A DNA stretch of 64,000 nt from Antribacter gilvus. Its GTDB lineage: Bacteria > Actinomycetota > Actinomycetes > Actinomycetales > Cellulomonadaceae. Location: positions 236,032 through 300,031 of the forward strand of contig NZ_QXTH01000009.1 in assembly GCF_003946865.1 (NCBI RefSeq). Direction: 5' to 3'. Below the pieces are notes generated by a model, which was given only the letters and a program-made list of their open reading frames with translations, searched no databases and was not told where the DNA came from. Of this stretch, positions 9,420 through 16,703 are shown piece after piece (the stretch's first letter is position 1; every line of letters starts with the position of its first letter). The position numbers and the translations under genes were made by a program.

Positions 9420-9660
9420 AGATCTCCACCATCACCCCGTCGTCAGTCAGGTGCAGGAGCTTCGCCGCCGCGTAGATGATGTCCGTGCTGAGCTCGCGGG
9501 TCCCGTTGGTCCGCTCGCTCACGTAGGCACGGGACCGCGCGGGTCCCAGCACGTCCGCCACCTGGTCGAGCGTGATCCCGTGGTCGCTCAGAAGTTCGCG
9601 TAGCGCCTTGCCCATGCGCACGCCGAGGTCTGAGGTCTGCCGCGGCGGCTTGTCAGTCAC
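9391..9660 (-). CDS. Phage repressor, XRE-like HTH protein
   Basis: Likely the lysogeny repressor: transcribed opposite to the early genes, next to a Cro-like gene, with a palindromic operator in the shared promoter region. About 89 residues from GTG 9660; a TTG start at 9678 would add six. The HTH is around GKALRELLSDHGITLDQVADVLG, with a second helical stretch that fits recognition of a short DNA site. It has no protease or dimerisation domain of the LexA/CI type, so induction would not be by RecA-stimulated self-cleavage. The start lies directly after a TATACCC stretch, so a leaderless transcript is possible. Confidence 0.7.
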   Translation of the reverse strand: MTDKPPRQTSDLGVRMGKALRELLSDHGITLDQVADVLGPARSRAYVSERTNGTRELSTDIIYAAAKLLHLTDDGVMVEIFTRMRRPGS

Positions 9661-9678
9661 GGGTATAGAGAGTAGCAA

Positions 9679-9699
9679 CCGCCGTCATAAATACGGCGG
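9679..9699. promoter_or_regulatory. Inverted repeat upstream of the repressor
   Basis: CCGCCGT, 7-nt loop, ACGGCGG, just upstream of the repressor start. It differs from the GGATATCC operator, so it could be a second operator or a leader hairpin of the repressor mRNA. Function unproven. Confidence 0.45.
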
Positions 9700-9718
9700 G
9701 TCACAACTAATTTTGGAC

Positions 9719-9748
9719 TTGCGCCCGTCGGATATCCGACGCTAGAGT
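9719..9748 (+). promoter_or_regulatory. Early promoter with embedded operator (copy 1)
   Basis: A perfect 16-bp palindrome CGTCGGATATCCGACG (9726-9741) lies between a TTGCGC -35-like element (9719-9724) and a TAGAGT -10-like element (9743-9748) with an 18-bp spacer. The predicted start would fall about on the ATG of the Cro-like gene, giving a leaderless mRNA. A repressor bound here would block the promoter. Confidence 0.65.
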
Positions 9749-9755
9749 CAGCGTC

Positions 9756-10046
9756 ATGAGCATCACTGAGGAGCTTGCAGACCGGAGGCGGCACACCGCC
9801 GCCCGGGTCGCCACAGCCCGCGGCGCTCTGGGGTGGACTCAGGAGCAGGCCGCCGAGTCCATCGGGATGCCGCTGTCCACCTACCGCACCAAGGAAGCCG
9901 ACAAGAGCGGCTGGACGCCGGCACAGCTCGCGATGCTGGAGCAGGCGTTCGGGCTCCAGGAGGCCGAGCTGTTCCGCACGGACGGGTTCATCCGTGTTCC
10001 GGTGCGTCGGATATCCGACGCCACGCCGGAGGGGGACGCGTCGTGA
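9756..10046 (+). CDS. Cro-like HTH protein
   Basis: First gene of the rightward early operon, divergent from the repressor. 96 residues with an XRE-type HTH: ARGALGWTQEQAAESIGMPL then STYRTKEADK, about residues 20-55. Likely the Cro-type regulator that represses the repressor promoter or its own. Its 3' end contains the second operator palindrome (10004-10021). It overlaps the next gene by 4 bp (GTGA). It could also be an activator. Confidence 0.65.
   Translation: MSITEELADRRRHTAARVATARGALGWTQEQAAESIGMPLSTYRTKEADKSGWTPAQLAMLEQAFGLQEAELFRTDGFIRVPVRRISDATPEGDAS
10004..10021. promoter_or_regulatory. Operator copy 2: 18-bp perfect palindrome
   Basis: GCGTCGGATATCCGACGC. The inner 14 bp are identical to the operator in the divergent promoter. 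It lies inside the 3' end of the Cro-like gene, 21 bp before the xis start, so it could control an internal promoter or take part in looping. Confidence 0.6.
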
Positions 10047-10243
10047 GCGAGACCATCGCCGTCCCTCGCCCCCAGGCAGCCGCGCTCGTAGGGCTGTCCG
10101 ACAAGGAGCTGAAGCGGGCCATCGACGACGGGGAGATCCGCGTCCGGTACCGCGGGCGTAAGTGCCTCGTCGACTACTCGGACCTTCGTGCCTGGTTCGA
10201 CGCGCTCCCGGCGCAGAAGCCGGGCGCAGACGCGACCCTCTGA
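10043..10243 (+). CDS. Excisionase-type HTH protein (Xis)
   Basis: 66-residue protein with a MerR-like excisionase fold: RPQAAALVGLSDKELKRAI (winged HTH), a basic turn IRVRYRGRKCLVD and a closing YSDLRAWFDAL helix. This is the usual layout of phage Xis/helix-turn-helix domain 17 proteins. GTG start overlaps the upstream stop by 4 bp. It probably directs integrase toward excision, or is a small regulator of the early operon. Confidence 0.65.
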   Translation: MSETIAVPRPQAAALVGLSDKELKRAIDDGEIRVRYRGRKCLVDYSDLRAWFDALPAQKPGADATL

Positions 10244-10267
10244 GGCCGCACACAGCAGGACAAGGCA

Positions 10268-10317
10268 AGCGCCCGGCAGCGGAAACAACCGACCAAAGCC
10301 GATCCGCACCGGGCGCT
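10268..10317 (+). other. Long-range stem-loop before the early gene run
   Basis: AGCGCCCGG (10268-10276) pairs perfectly with CCGGGCGCT (10309-10317) across 32 nt, with an inner GCGG/CCGC pairing possible. It sits between xis and the next gene, 10 nt before its ribosome-binding site. It could be a leader structure or an attenuator. Confidence 0.45.
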
Positions 10318-10336
10318 CTACACCAAGGAGTATCCC

Positions 10337-10600
10337 ATGAACCCCCTCTCCCGTCTGCTCGCCGCGGTGGACGACTGGCTGTATGCCGTCGGCCGCGCGG
10401 TCGGAGCGACGAATCCGACCCCCGCCGAGGACTTCGCGGCTGACGAGCCCGTGCCGTTCGTGCCCGTGGACCACACGGAGCCCACGCCGCTGTACGACCG
10501 CACGAAGGACCGTGCGTACATCGAGGCCGAGTTCGCCGACAAGGTCGAGCGCGACCTCGCCGAGTGGACCCGTCAGAGCCAGGACGGGGGCCTGTCATGA
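10337..10600 (+). CDS. Hypothetical early phage protein
   Basis: 87 residues; ATG with AAGGAG 7 nt upstream. The N-terminal half is mildly hydrophobic (LLAAVDDWLYAVGRAVGA) and may be an amphipathic helix. The C-terminal half is acidic with a charged helix. First gene of a chain coupled by 4-bp ATGA/GTGA overlaps that runs through most of the early region. No family recognised. Confidence 0.6.
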   Translation: MNPLSRLLAAVDDWLYAVGRAVGATNPTPAEDFAADEPVPFVPVDHTEPTPLYDRTKDRAYIEAEFADKVERDLAEWTRQSQDGGLS

Positions 10601-10956
10601 CCGCCACGACCGAGCGCCTGTCCGTGACCGCGTTCACGGCTGCCCTGCGCGAGATGGCCGACTGGCTGGATGCCGAGGCGCTGGAGTACCAGGACGTCCT
10701 GTCGCAGCGGGGGCACCCGGGACAGGACGTGGGCATGACGCTCATCCTGGACTCTCGTGAAGCGGTCGAGCAGTTCGCCGAGCGAGCGGGCGTCGAGGTC
10801 GACAACCTCGGCGACCAGGTGTGGGCAACCAAGGGTTTCGGCGTAGGAAGCGACCCGCGCCACGGCATCGACGCCTACTCCAACGCGCTGACCGTGCGGG
10901 TCGCCTATGTCGCGCCCGTCACCGACGACGAGGCGGAAGCCGAGGTGTCGTCATGA
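10597..10956 (+). CDS. Hypothetical early phage protein
   Basis: 119 residues; ATG overlaps the previous stop (ATGA). An acidic helical N-terminus (LREMADWLDAEALEYQ) precedes a compact alpha/beta stretch with a ValTrpAlaThrLys motif. Soluble, no Cys, no recognised domain. Probably translationally coupled with its neighbours. Confidence 0.6.
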   Translation: MTATTERLSVTAFTAALREMADWLDAEALEYQDVLSQRGHPGQDVGMTLILDSREAVEQFAERAGVEVDNLGDQVWATKGFGVGSDPRHGIDAYSNALTVRVAYVAPVTDDEAEAEVSS

Positions 10957-11519
10957 CCGCCATCCACGAGCACATCACCACGGACCTGCGTCACGAGGTC
11001 GGTGAGCGGCTCACCGTCAACGGGCACGCCGTCGTCGTCCTCGTCGTCCACCCGCACGGTGCGGGCTGGCGTCACGAGGTCGAGCCCGTGGCGCTGCCCG
11101 AGGTGCCGATCGCTCGTCCGCTCCAGAGGCACGACACCGTGCTGTACATCGGCCCGATCCCGGAGCTGGAGGGCCAGGTCGGCACCGTCGGGTACACGCG
11201 GCCGGACGTCTCCGCCGTCGGCGTCACGTTCCCTGACGGTGAGTGGTCGATCCCGGGCGGCAGCCTTGTGCGCGTCGAGCCCGCTCCCGAAGTGGACCCC
11301 GTCGGCCCGCTGGCCGGCGAACCGTTCGGCAAGGGCTCGTCCGAGATCCTGCGCCGCGCCGGGCTGGACACGGACGTCCTGGACGGTCAGCGCATCAGTG
11401 CCGCCATCTGGGCACTGGCCGACGCGGTCCGCGACTGGGCGCACCGTCCGGCCGGGGCCGCGCGGGACGGCGACCTGCGCGCGTCGTTCATCACGTTCAG
11501 CGAGCGGGTGCCGTCATGA
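10953..11519 (+). CDS. Hypothetical early phage protein
   Basis: 188 residues; ATG overlaps the previous stop by 4 bp. The centre (HDTVLYIGPIPELEGQVG... GVTFPDGEWSIPGGSLVRVEP) resembles a small SH3-like beta barrel as in KOW-type folds. The C-terminus is a helical segment with RISAAIWALADAVRDWA. Function unknown. Confidence 0.6.
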   Translation: MTAIHEHITTDLRHEVGERLTVNGHAVVVLVVHPHGAGWRHEVEPVALPEVPIARPLQRHDTVLYIGPIPELEGQVGTVGYTRPDVSAVGVTFPDGEWSIPGGSLVRVEPAPEVDPVGPLAGEPFGKGSSEILRRAGLDTDVLDGQRISAAIWALADAVRDWAHRPAGAARDGDLRASFITFSERVPS

Positions 11520-11917
11520 GGCGCACCATCTCCGACGCCGAGCTGACGACGCCTCGCGAGCGCATCGACGCGAGCAACGACCCTGACCGTCTCCTGGAGG
11601 CGTTCGCGGGACTCCTGCGCGGTGCTGCCACCGCGACCGGTACCGAGGACGTGATGGCGGACGTGTCCGCGATCATCTCCGACGGCGAGGTGTACGGCAC
11701 CGACCGCGAATGGGTCGAGTGGGCACCGTGCGGCTGCCAGGACGGACGCCACGAGTTCGGCAAGGGCTCGTACTGGGGGCGCGGCTGGTGGCGTGACGAC
11801 GAGAAGTCGGCACGCGAGGCAGCGGCGCAGATGTCCGCAGTCGCCCCGGGAGCGAAGGTCCGGCCGCACGTGGTCCGCCACGTGCACGCCGAGACCGCCG
11901 TGGAGGTGGCCCCGTGA
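11516..11917 (+). CDS. Hypothetical early phage protein
   Basis: 133 residues; ATG overlaps the previous stop. An acidic helical N-terminus is followed by WAPCGCQDGRHEFGKGSYWGRGWW, a Cys/Trp/Gly-rich patch that could bind nucleic acid or metal, and a C-terminal alpha/beta segment. No family recognised. Confidence 0.55.
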   Translation: MRRTISDAELTTPRERIDASNDPDRLLEAFAGLLRGAATATGTEDVMADVSAIISDGEVYGTDREWVEWAPCGCQDGRHEFGKGSYWGRGWWRDDEKSAREAAAQMSAVAPGAKVRPHVVRHVHAETAVEVAP

Positions 11918-12528
11918 ACGCCATCGCACTCACCGTCCGGGACTGGAAGTCCCTCATCGCCAAGGTGAAGCCGCACGCCTCCCGGGGTGAACTGCCGCTC
12001 CTGTCGTCGGTCCGCCTGTTCGAGCACAAGGGCCACCTGGCCGCACTCGCCACCGACCGCTACACGCTGGGTGTCGCGTACGAGCGGGGCGTCACGGTGC
12101 CCGAGGGCTTCGACGCGGTGATCCCGCTCGACGCCATCACCGAGGCCGAGCGCATGGCCCGCATGCCCGCCCGGATGGCTCACGGCCACCACGTGACGAT
12201 CGAGGTGGACGGCGGCAACGTCTCCATCTCGGTCACCCGCGTGGCCGGTGGGTCCCTGTCGCTGACCACCACCACGCGCGAGGGCTACCCCGACGTGCTG
12301 CGGCTGATCGCTGGCTTCGACGAGGGTGGCGACCCTGCACCGCTGACGTTCGACGCCCGGCACGTGGCGAAGTTCCAGAGCGCCGGCGCAGCGCTGGTCT
12401 GCGAGCGGCGCGGGAAGTTGGTCCTGATCCGCACCAACGAAGACTTCATCGGCCTGCTGGTGCTCATGTCAGGCGGCGGCGAAATCCGCGACGCCTGGGA
12501 CGACCTCCTGGCCGGGGGTGCGAAGTGA
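11914..12528 (+). CDS. Beta-clamp-like protein (DnaN-type sliding clamp)
   Basis: 204 residues; GTG start in a 4-bp overlap. The N-terminus has the first-domain signature of DNA polymerase III beta clamps: a basic helix, then PLLSSVRLFEHKGHLAALAT, which matches the LPxLxxVxLxxxxGxLxLxATD pattern of the clamp. It is about half the length of bacterial DnaN (about 370 residues), so it may be a shortened phage clamp or clamp-loader decoy. The place among recombination and replication genes supports a replication role. Assignment rests on this pattern only. Confidence 0.5.
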   Translation: MNAIALTVRDWKSLIAKVKPHASRGELPLLSSVRLFEHKGHLAALATDRYTLGVAYERGVTVPEGFDAVIPLDAITEAERMARMPARMAHGHHVTIEVDGGNVSISVTRVAGGSLSLTTTTREGYPDVLRLIAGFDEGGDPAPLTFDARHVAKFQSAGAALVCERRGKLVLIRTNEDFIGLLVLMSGGGEIRDAWDDLLAGGAK

Positions 12529-12773
12529 TCCCCGCCGACCTCGTCCTCTTCTTCCTCGCCGTGGTCCTCGTGTCCGCCGCTGTCGGTCTCGCGGTCGGTC
12601 TGATCCACGGCCGTGACTGGTCCGTCTCGCGGATGGACCCGGACCACCTCGCCGCCGCCCTGTACCGCGCCGACTGCCCCGGTGGTCACTGGCTCCTGCT
12701 GTCCGAGGTGGCCCGCACCAAGTACCGCGAGTTCGCGCAGACCCTCATCACCGACCTGTCCGGAGGACTCTGA
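12525..12773 (+). CDS. Small membrane protein
   Basis: 82 residues; GTG start in a 4-bp overlap. The N-terminal segment LVLFFLAVVLVSAAVGLAVG is a single predicted membrane helix, followed by a cytoplasmic-type domain of about 55 residues (MDPDHLAAALYRADCPGGHW). Unknown role; it could be an exclusion or membrane-tethering protein of the early region. Confidence 0.55.
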   Translation: MIPADLVLFFLAVVLVSAAVGLAVGLIHGRDWSVSRMDPDHLAAALYRADCPGGHWLLLSEVARTKYREFAQTLITDLSGGL

Positions 12774-12775
12774 TC

Positions 12776-12970
12776 ATGAACGTCACCCAGCAGATGAACG
12801 CCGTCCCGGCTGAGCGGCGGCGGTTCCCCGGTGGCCCCTCGGTCGCCCTGCGGACCTACGCCAAGAAGGCTGGCGTGCGCATCCGCACCCGGAACGCGCC
12901 CGCCACCGTCGAGTCCTCCTACGAGGTGGACGGCGAGTTCGTCGTCGTCAAGGACGGTGAGCAGTCGTGA
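12776..12970 (+). CDS. Small basic hypothetical protein
   Basis: 64 residues; ATG with CGGAGGA 8 nt upstream. Basic, with a central RTYAKKAGVRIRTRN stretch that suggests nucleic-acid binding. Overlaps the next gene by 4 bp. Confidence 0.5.
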   Translation: MNVTQQMNAVPAERRRFPGGPSVALRTYAKKAGVRIRTRNAPATVESSYEVDGEFVVVKDGEQS

Positions 12971-13155
12971 CCCAGCGCCTACACAGCCACCCCGACGCCA
13001 AGGCCGCGTTCCTTGCGTCGCTGGAGTACGGCATCAACCCCCTCGTGCGCTACGAGCGACGACGGCCCCTGCGCTCCCTCACCCGCGACGACATCGCCCA
13101 GATCCGACGCGAGCGGGCCGCACAGTCCGCGCGACGGAAGGGGCAGACGGCGTGA
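12967..13155 (+). CDS. Small basic hypothetical protein
   Basis: 62 residues; GTG start, 4-bp overlaps on both sides. Arg-rich (YERRRPLRSLTRDD and RRERAAQSARR). Unknown function. It directly precedes the recombination pair YqaJ/RecT. Confidence 0.5.
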   Translation: MTQRLHSHPDAKAAFLASLEYGINPLVRYERRRPLRSLTRDDIAQIRRERAAQSARRKGQTA

Positions 13156-14000
13156 GGGCCCCGAAGCCCGGTTCCGCCGAGTGGCTGCGGTACATGACCG
13201 CATCCAAGGTCGCCGCCGTCGTCGGCACCAGCCCGTACGAGTCCCGGTTCTCCCTCTGGCACCGCATGCACGGCGACCTCGAACCCCAGCCCCAGTCCGC
13301 CGAGATGTCCTACGGGCACTACCTGGAGCCCGTGCTGCTCCAGTGGTTCGCGGACCAGCACCCCGAGCTGATCGTGAAGCCCGGCGAGTGGGCCGAGGTC
13401 GACGGCTGGGCCGGCGCCTCGCCCGACGGTCGCGTCTTCGGCAAGACCAAGCGTGATCAGGCGGTCGTCCAGTGCAAGACCTCGCGCCTGGCCTACGAGT
13501 GGGAGACCGGCGTACCGCCCGGCTACTACGACCAGGTCCAGTGGGAGATGTGGGTCACCGGTGCCCGCCGCGCCTACGTCGCAGCCGACGTCGCGATGGA
13601 GTTCCGCGAGTACCCGATCGATCGGGACAACGACCGCATCGACCACCTCGTGACCGAGGCCCGGGCGTTCATGGACTCCCTCGCCGCGGGGACCCCGCCC
13701 CCGCTCGACGGGTCCTCCCACACCTACCAGGCGATCCGAGCCCTGCACCCGGAGATCGACCCCGAGTCGGTCGAGGTACCCGCGGCCCTCGCCGTGCGCT
13801 GGCTCGACGCCCGCGAGGTGGTCGCCGAAGCCACCGAGGCCGAGACGCTCGCGAAGAACGAGATCGCCGCCCTGATGGGCAACGCGCAGCGCGCCGTCTG
13901 GGACGGCACCACCCTGCTCACCCGCCAGGCACGCAACGGCGGCACCCCGTACGTGGTCGCCGCCCGCGGCCTGCCCAGCACCCGAAAGGCCGCATCATGA
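13152..14000 (+). CDS. YqaJ-family phage exonuclease
   Basis: 282-residue nuclease of the YqaJ/lambda Exo group, which resects double-strand ends for its single-strand annealing partner. Motifs: GHYLEPVLLQWF (metal-site Glu), ASPDGRVFG (Asp), VVQCKTS (the catalytic Glx-x-Lys) and a YYDQVQWEMWVTGARRAY helix. GTG start in a GTGA overlap with the upstream gene; it overlaps recT by 4 bp. Together they form a Red-alpha/beta-like recombination unit for replication, circularisation or capture of homologous DNA. Confidence 0.85.
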   Translation: MRAPKPGSAEWLRYMTASKVAAVVGTSPYESRFSLWHRMHGDLEPQPQSAEMSYGHYLEPVLLQWFADQHPELIVKPGEWAEVDGWAGASPDGRVFGKTKRDQAVVQCKTSRLAYEWETGVPPGYYDQVQWEMWVTGARRAYVAADVAMEFREYPIDRDNDRIDHLVTEARAFMDSLAAGTPPPLDGSSHTYQAIRALHPEIDPESVEVPAALAVRWLDAREVVAEATEAETLAKNEIAALMGNAQRAVWDGTTLLTRQARNGGTPYVVAARGLPSTRKAAS

Positions 14001-14764
14001 GCGCCGACGTCGTAATCCGCCAGCACGCCACCGAACTGACGAGCGTGCTCCCCTCCCACCTCGCCGAGAAGGGCGACGGGTGGCTCAACGCCGCCGTCGC
14101 CGCAGTCCGCAAGGACCGCAACCTCTGGAACGCAGCGAACAGCGACCCCGGCGCCGTCATGAACGCCCTCGCAGAAGCCGCCCGCCTCGGACTCCAGCCC
14201 GGGTCCAAGGAGTACTACCTGACCGTGCGCGGCGGGAAGGTGCTCGGCATCGTCGGCTACCAGGGCGAGATCGAGCTGATGTACCGCGCCGGCGCCGTGT
14301 CCTCCGTGATCGTCGAGCCCGTGTTCGAGCGCGACGGATTCGAGTACACCCCCGGCGTGGACGACCGCCCGAAGCACCGCATCGACTGGGACGCCGACGA
14401 CCGCGGGCCCATCCGCCTGGCCTACGCCTACGCCGTCATGAAGGACGGGGCCGTGTCGAAGGTCGTCGTCGTCAACAAGACGCGCATCAGGCGGGCCAAG
14501 GACGCCTCGGCGACCGCGGGCAAGTCGCACTCCCCGTGGACCTCGGACGAGGTCGCCATGTGGATGAAGACGGCTGCGCACGACCTCGCGAAGTGGGTGC
14601 CCACCTCGGCGGAGTACATCCGCGAGCAGCTTCGCGCCGTCAAGGAGGTCGAGGCTGAACCCGCCCGTGCGAGCGACCCCCGGCCCGAGCCGGTGCACAT
14701 CGTGGAAGCCCAGATCCTCGACGAGGACCCCTTCCCGAACGCGCCCGAAGACGGTGCGGCGTGA
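13997..14764 (+). CDS. recT: RecT-family single-strand annealing protein
   Basis: 255 residues. Binds single-stranded DNA and anneals complementary strands, partner of the YqaJ exonuclease. The RecT core is visible: NPGAV-like SDPGAVMNALAEAARLGLQP, then EYYLTVRGGKVLGIVGYQG and IELMYRAGAV, a VVVNKTRIRRAK strand and a WMKTAAHDLAKWVP helix. An acidic, Pro-rich tail ends the protein, as is common for RecT tails that contact host SSB or nuclease. 4-bp overlaps on both sides. Confidence 0.9.
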   Translation: MSADVVIRQHATELTSVLPSHLAEKGDGWLNAAVAAVRKDRNLWNAANSDPGAVMNALAEAARLGLQPGSKEYYLTVRGGKVLGIVGYQGEIELMYRAGAVSSVIVEPVFERDGFEYTPGVDDRPKHRIDWDADDRGPIRLAYAYAVMKDGAVSKVVVVNKTRIRRAKDASATAGKSHSPWTSDEVAMWMKTAAHDLAKWVPTSAEYIREQLRAVKEVEAEPARASDPRPEPVHIVEAQILDEDPFPNAPEDGAA

Positions 14765-14967
14765 GCGGGCTGAGCGTGGGCGCCATGTTCGCCGGTTACG
14801 GCGGGCTGGAGCAGGGCGTCTCGCAGGTTTTCGACACCGAGACCGCATGGGTCGCCGAGTTCGATGCCGCCCCGTCCAAGATCCTCGCCACCCGCGAGCT
14901 CGACCCCACCCCACCCGGCCCGCCCATCGACGGCGACCAGCCAACCCTCGACCTGGAGGACGCGTGA
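14761..14967 (+). CDS. Truncated C5-cytosine methyltransferase remnant
   Basis: 68 residues. The first 43 match motif I and the strand-helix after it in C5-cytosine DNA methyltransferases (LSVGAMFAGYGGLEQGV, then WVAEFDAAPSKILA). The PCQ and ENV catalytic motifs are absent. The last 25 residues are a Pro/Asp-rich tail. It cannot methylate DNA on its own. Either it is a decay remnant or a short SAM-binding protein. It is still in frame with 4-bp couplings on both sides, so it is probably translated. Confidence 0.6.
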   Translation: MSGLSVGAMFAGYGGLEQGVSQVFDTETAWVAEFDAAPSKILATRELDPTPPGPPIDGDQPTLDLEDA

Positions 14968-16703
14968 CCCCCTACTACACCGACGACACGGTGACCCTCT
15001 GGCACGGGGACTGCCTCGACGTGATGCGCACCCTGCCCGACGGCTCGGTCGACGCGATCGTCACGGACCCGCCCTACGGCCTCGAGTTCATGGGTCGCGA
15101 GTGGGACGGCGCCGACGGGTTCAGGCGCTCGCTCAACGCCGCCGACGCTGGACGCGACAACCCATTCGGCCGCGCCTCGCGCACGTCGCCGGAGTACCGC
15201 GCTGGCTCGATGTTCCAGGAGTGGTGCGAGCTGTGGGCCACCGAGTGCCTGCGGGTCCTCAAGCCGGGCGGGCACATGCTGGCGTTCGGTGGCTCGCGCA
15301 CCTGGCACCGTCTCGCGTGCGCTGTCGAGGATGCCGGGTTCGAGATCCGCGACTCGATCGCGTGGCTGTACGGGTCCGGGTTTAGCAAGGGCGGCCTGCT
15401 CGGCAATCGGCCCGGCGTGTTGTGGTGCGAGTGTGGGGGGAACCCAATACCATATGACCATGCCGGTAACCCTGATCTGCCCCGAGTGCGGCAAGACGTT
15501 CACGCGCCCCCCGTCCCACGCGGCGAGGGTCAAGACCCCGTTCTGCTCGCGCCAGTGCAACGGCCAGGCGCGAGGCAGGGAGTGGGCGAAGCACGGGGGC
15601 AAGGGCCGGGCGGCATGGTCGCCGGAAGCCGTAGCGTCAGCCGCGGAGAAGATGCGCGGGGAGCGCAACCCGTCGTGGAAGGGCGGCAGTTACATCGAGC
15701 CGGAGAAGGGCTACCGCATGGTGCGGAAGCCGGGGCATCCGAGGTCGAGGGCGAACGGCTACGTGGCGGAGCACCTGTTGGTCATGGAGCGGATGATCGG
15801 CCGCCCAGTGGTGCCGCCGGAAGAGGTGCACCACATCAATCGGGACCGGGCGGACAACCGGCCGGAGAATCTGGTCCTGTATCCGGATCACATGTCGCAC
15901 TGGATGACGGAGCACTTCGAGGACGTGCAGAGTGCCCGAGATGCGGCGGCCTCGACCCGGCATTCCGAGGATTCTCCACAACCCTAAAGCCCGCTTTCGA
16001 GCCCATCGTCGTCGGCCGCAAGCCCCTCGTCGGCACCGTCGCGGCGAACGTGATCACGCACGGCACCGGGGCGCTGAACATCGACGGGTGCCGGGTGGGG
16101 ACGTCGAAGGACGTTCCCACCTCGCCGAGCCCCGGCGGGCAGCACGGCGCCTACTCGCCGATCGGCGCGCTGTCGGACAGGGGCGGCATGGATCCCAACA
16201 CCGGCCGCTGGCCCGCGAACGTCGTCCTCGACGACACCCAGGCGGCCGAGCTCGACGCGCAGACTTCGCATCTGCACCTAGCGGGAAACAAGGGCGGAAC
16301 TCCGCGCGACCTTCGAAACTTCTCGGCAGGCGAGCGCGGGACCACCAACCGCATCGATGAGATGCCTGCATCTCCGATGGACCAGCAGGTCGGCGCATCC
16401 CGGTTCTTCCCGACGTTCCGCTACGAGGCCAAGGCCCCGACGGCCGAGCGACCCCGCGACGGCGAGACCGCACACCCCACCGTGAAGCCCCTGGACCTCA
16501 TGCGCTGGCTCGTCCGGCTCGTCACACCGCCTGGCGGAGTCGTGCTCGAACCGTTCGCAGGGTCGGGGACGACCGCGGAGGCGTGCGTCATCGAGGGGTT
16601 CCGGTGCATCGCGATCGAGAGGGAGGCCGACTACCTGCCGCTCATCGTCTCCCGGCTCAGCAAGCCGCTGCAGCTCGGGCTCGACCTCGGGGAGGCGTCA
16701 TGA
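14964..16703 (+). CDS. DNA methyltransferase (DPPY, beta class) split by an HNH gene
   Basis: N4-cytosine/N6-adenine DNA methyltransferase in the beta order: the catalytic DPPYG (Asp35-Tyr38) comes before the SAM-binding LEPFAGSGTT (about residue 530). Upstream half: YYTDDTVTLWHGDCLDVM, then ECLRVLKPGGHMLAFGG and DSIAWLYGSGFSKG. Downstream half: TLKPAFEPIVVGRKPLVGTV and GALNIDGCRV. Between about 15410 and 15975 the frame stays open but reads Gly/Arg/Ala-rich shadow sequence, because another frame there codes for an HNH endonuclease (15454-15987). The 579-residue translation is therefore about 190 residues too long. Either the insert is an intron that is removed, or the enzyme carries a long non-native insert. 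Likely role: self-modification against host restriction. Confidence 0.7.
   Translation: MTPYYTDDTVTLWHGDCLDVMRTLPDGSVDAIVTDPPYGLEFMGREWDGADGFRRSLNAADAGRDNPFGRASRTSPEYRAGSMFQEWCELWATECLRVLKPGGHMLAFGGSRTWHRLACAVEDAGFEIRDSIAWLYGSGFSKGGLLGNRPGVLWCECGGNPIPYDHAGNPDLPRVRQDVHAPPVPRGEGQDPVLLAPVQRPGARQGVGEARGQGPGGMVAGSRSVSRGEDARGAQPVVEGRQLHRAGEGLPHGAEAGASEVEGERLRGGAPVGHGADDRPPSGAAGRGAPHQSGPGGQPAGESGPVSGSHVALDDGALRGRAECPRCGGLDPAFRGFSTTLKPAFEPIVVGRKPLVGTVAANVITHGTGALNIDGCRVGTSKDVPTSPSPGGQHGAYSPIGALSDRGGMDPNTGRWPANVVLDDTQAAELDAQTSHLHLAGNKGGTPRDLRNFSAGERGTTNRIDEMPASPMDQQVGASRFFPTFRYEAKAPTAERPRDGETAHPTVKPLDLMRWLVRLVTPPGGVVLEPFAGSGTTAEACVIEGFRCIAIEREADYLPLIVSRLSKPLQLGLDLGEAS
15454..15987 (+). CDS. HNH endonuclease nested in the methyltransferase gene
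   Basis: 177 residues, read in a different frame from the surrounding methyltransferase. Start ATG 15454. The N-terminal zinc ribbon has LICPECGKTF and PFCSRQCNG (four Cys). A middle NPSWKGGSYIEPEKGYRMV block is typical of phage HNH homing enzymes. The HNH core is VAEHLLVMERMIGRP, then EVHHINRDRADNRPENLVLY (His-His-Asn). Homing endonucleases of this kind cut allele-free copies of their target gene and spread by repair. The stop overlaps the downstream methyltransferase segment by about 20 nt. It is not an intein, because the frame differs. It could lie in a group I intron or be a bare insertion. Confidence 0.85.
   Translation: MTMPVTLICPECGKTFTRPPSHAARVKTPFCSRQCNGQARGREWAKHGGKGRAAWSPEAVASAAEKMRGERNPSWKGGSYIEPEKGYRMVRKPGHPRSRANGYVAEHLLVMERMIGRPVVPPEEVHHINRDRADNRPENLVLYPDHMSHWMTEHFEDVQSARDAAASTRHSEDSPQP

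Noticed and set aside
15410..15990. Intein in the methyltransferase
   Set aside because: The HNH protein is in a different reading frame and no intein splice motifs (N-terminal Cys/Ser block, C-terminal HisAsn) were seen in the host frame.
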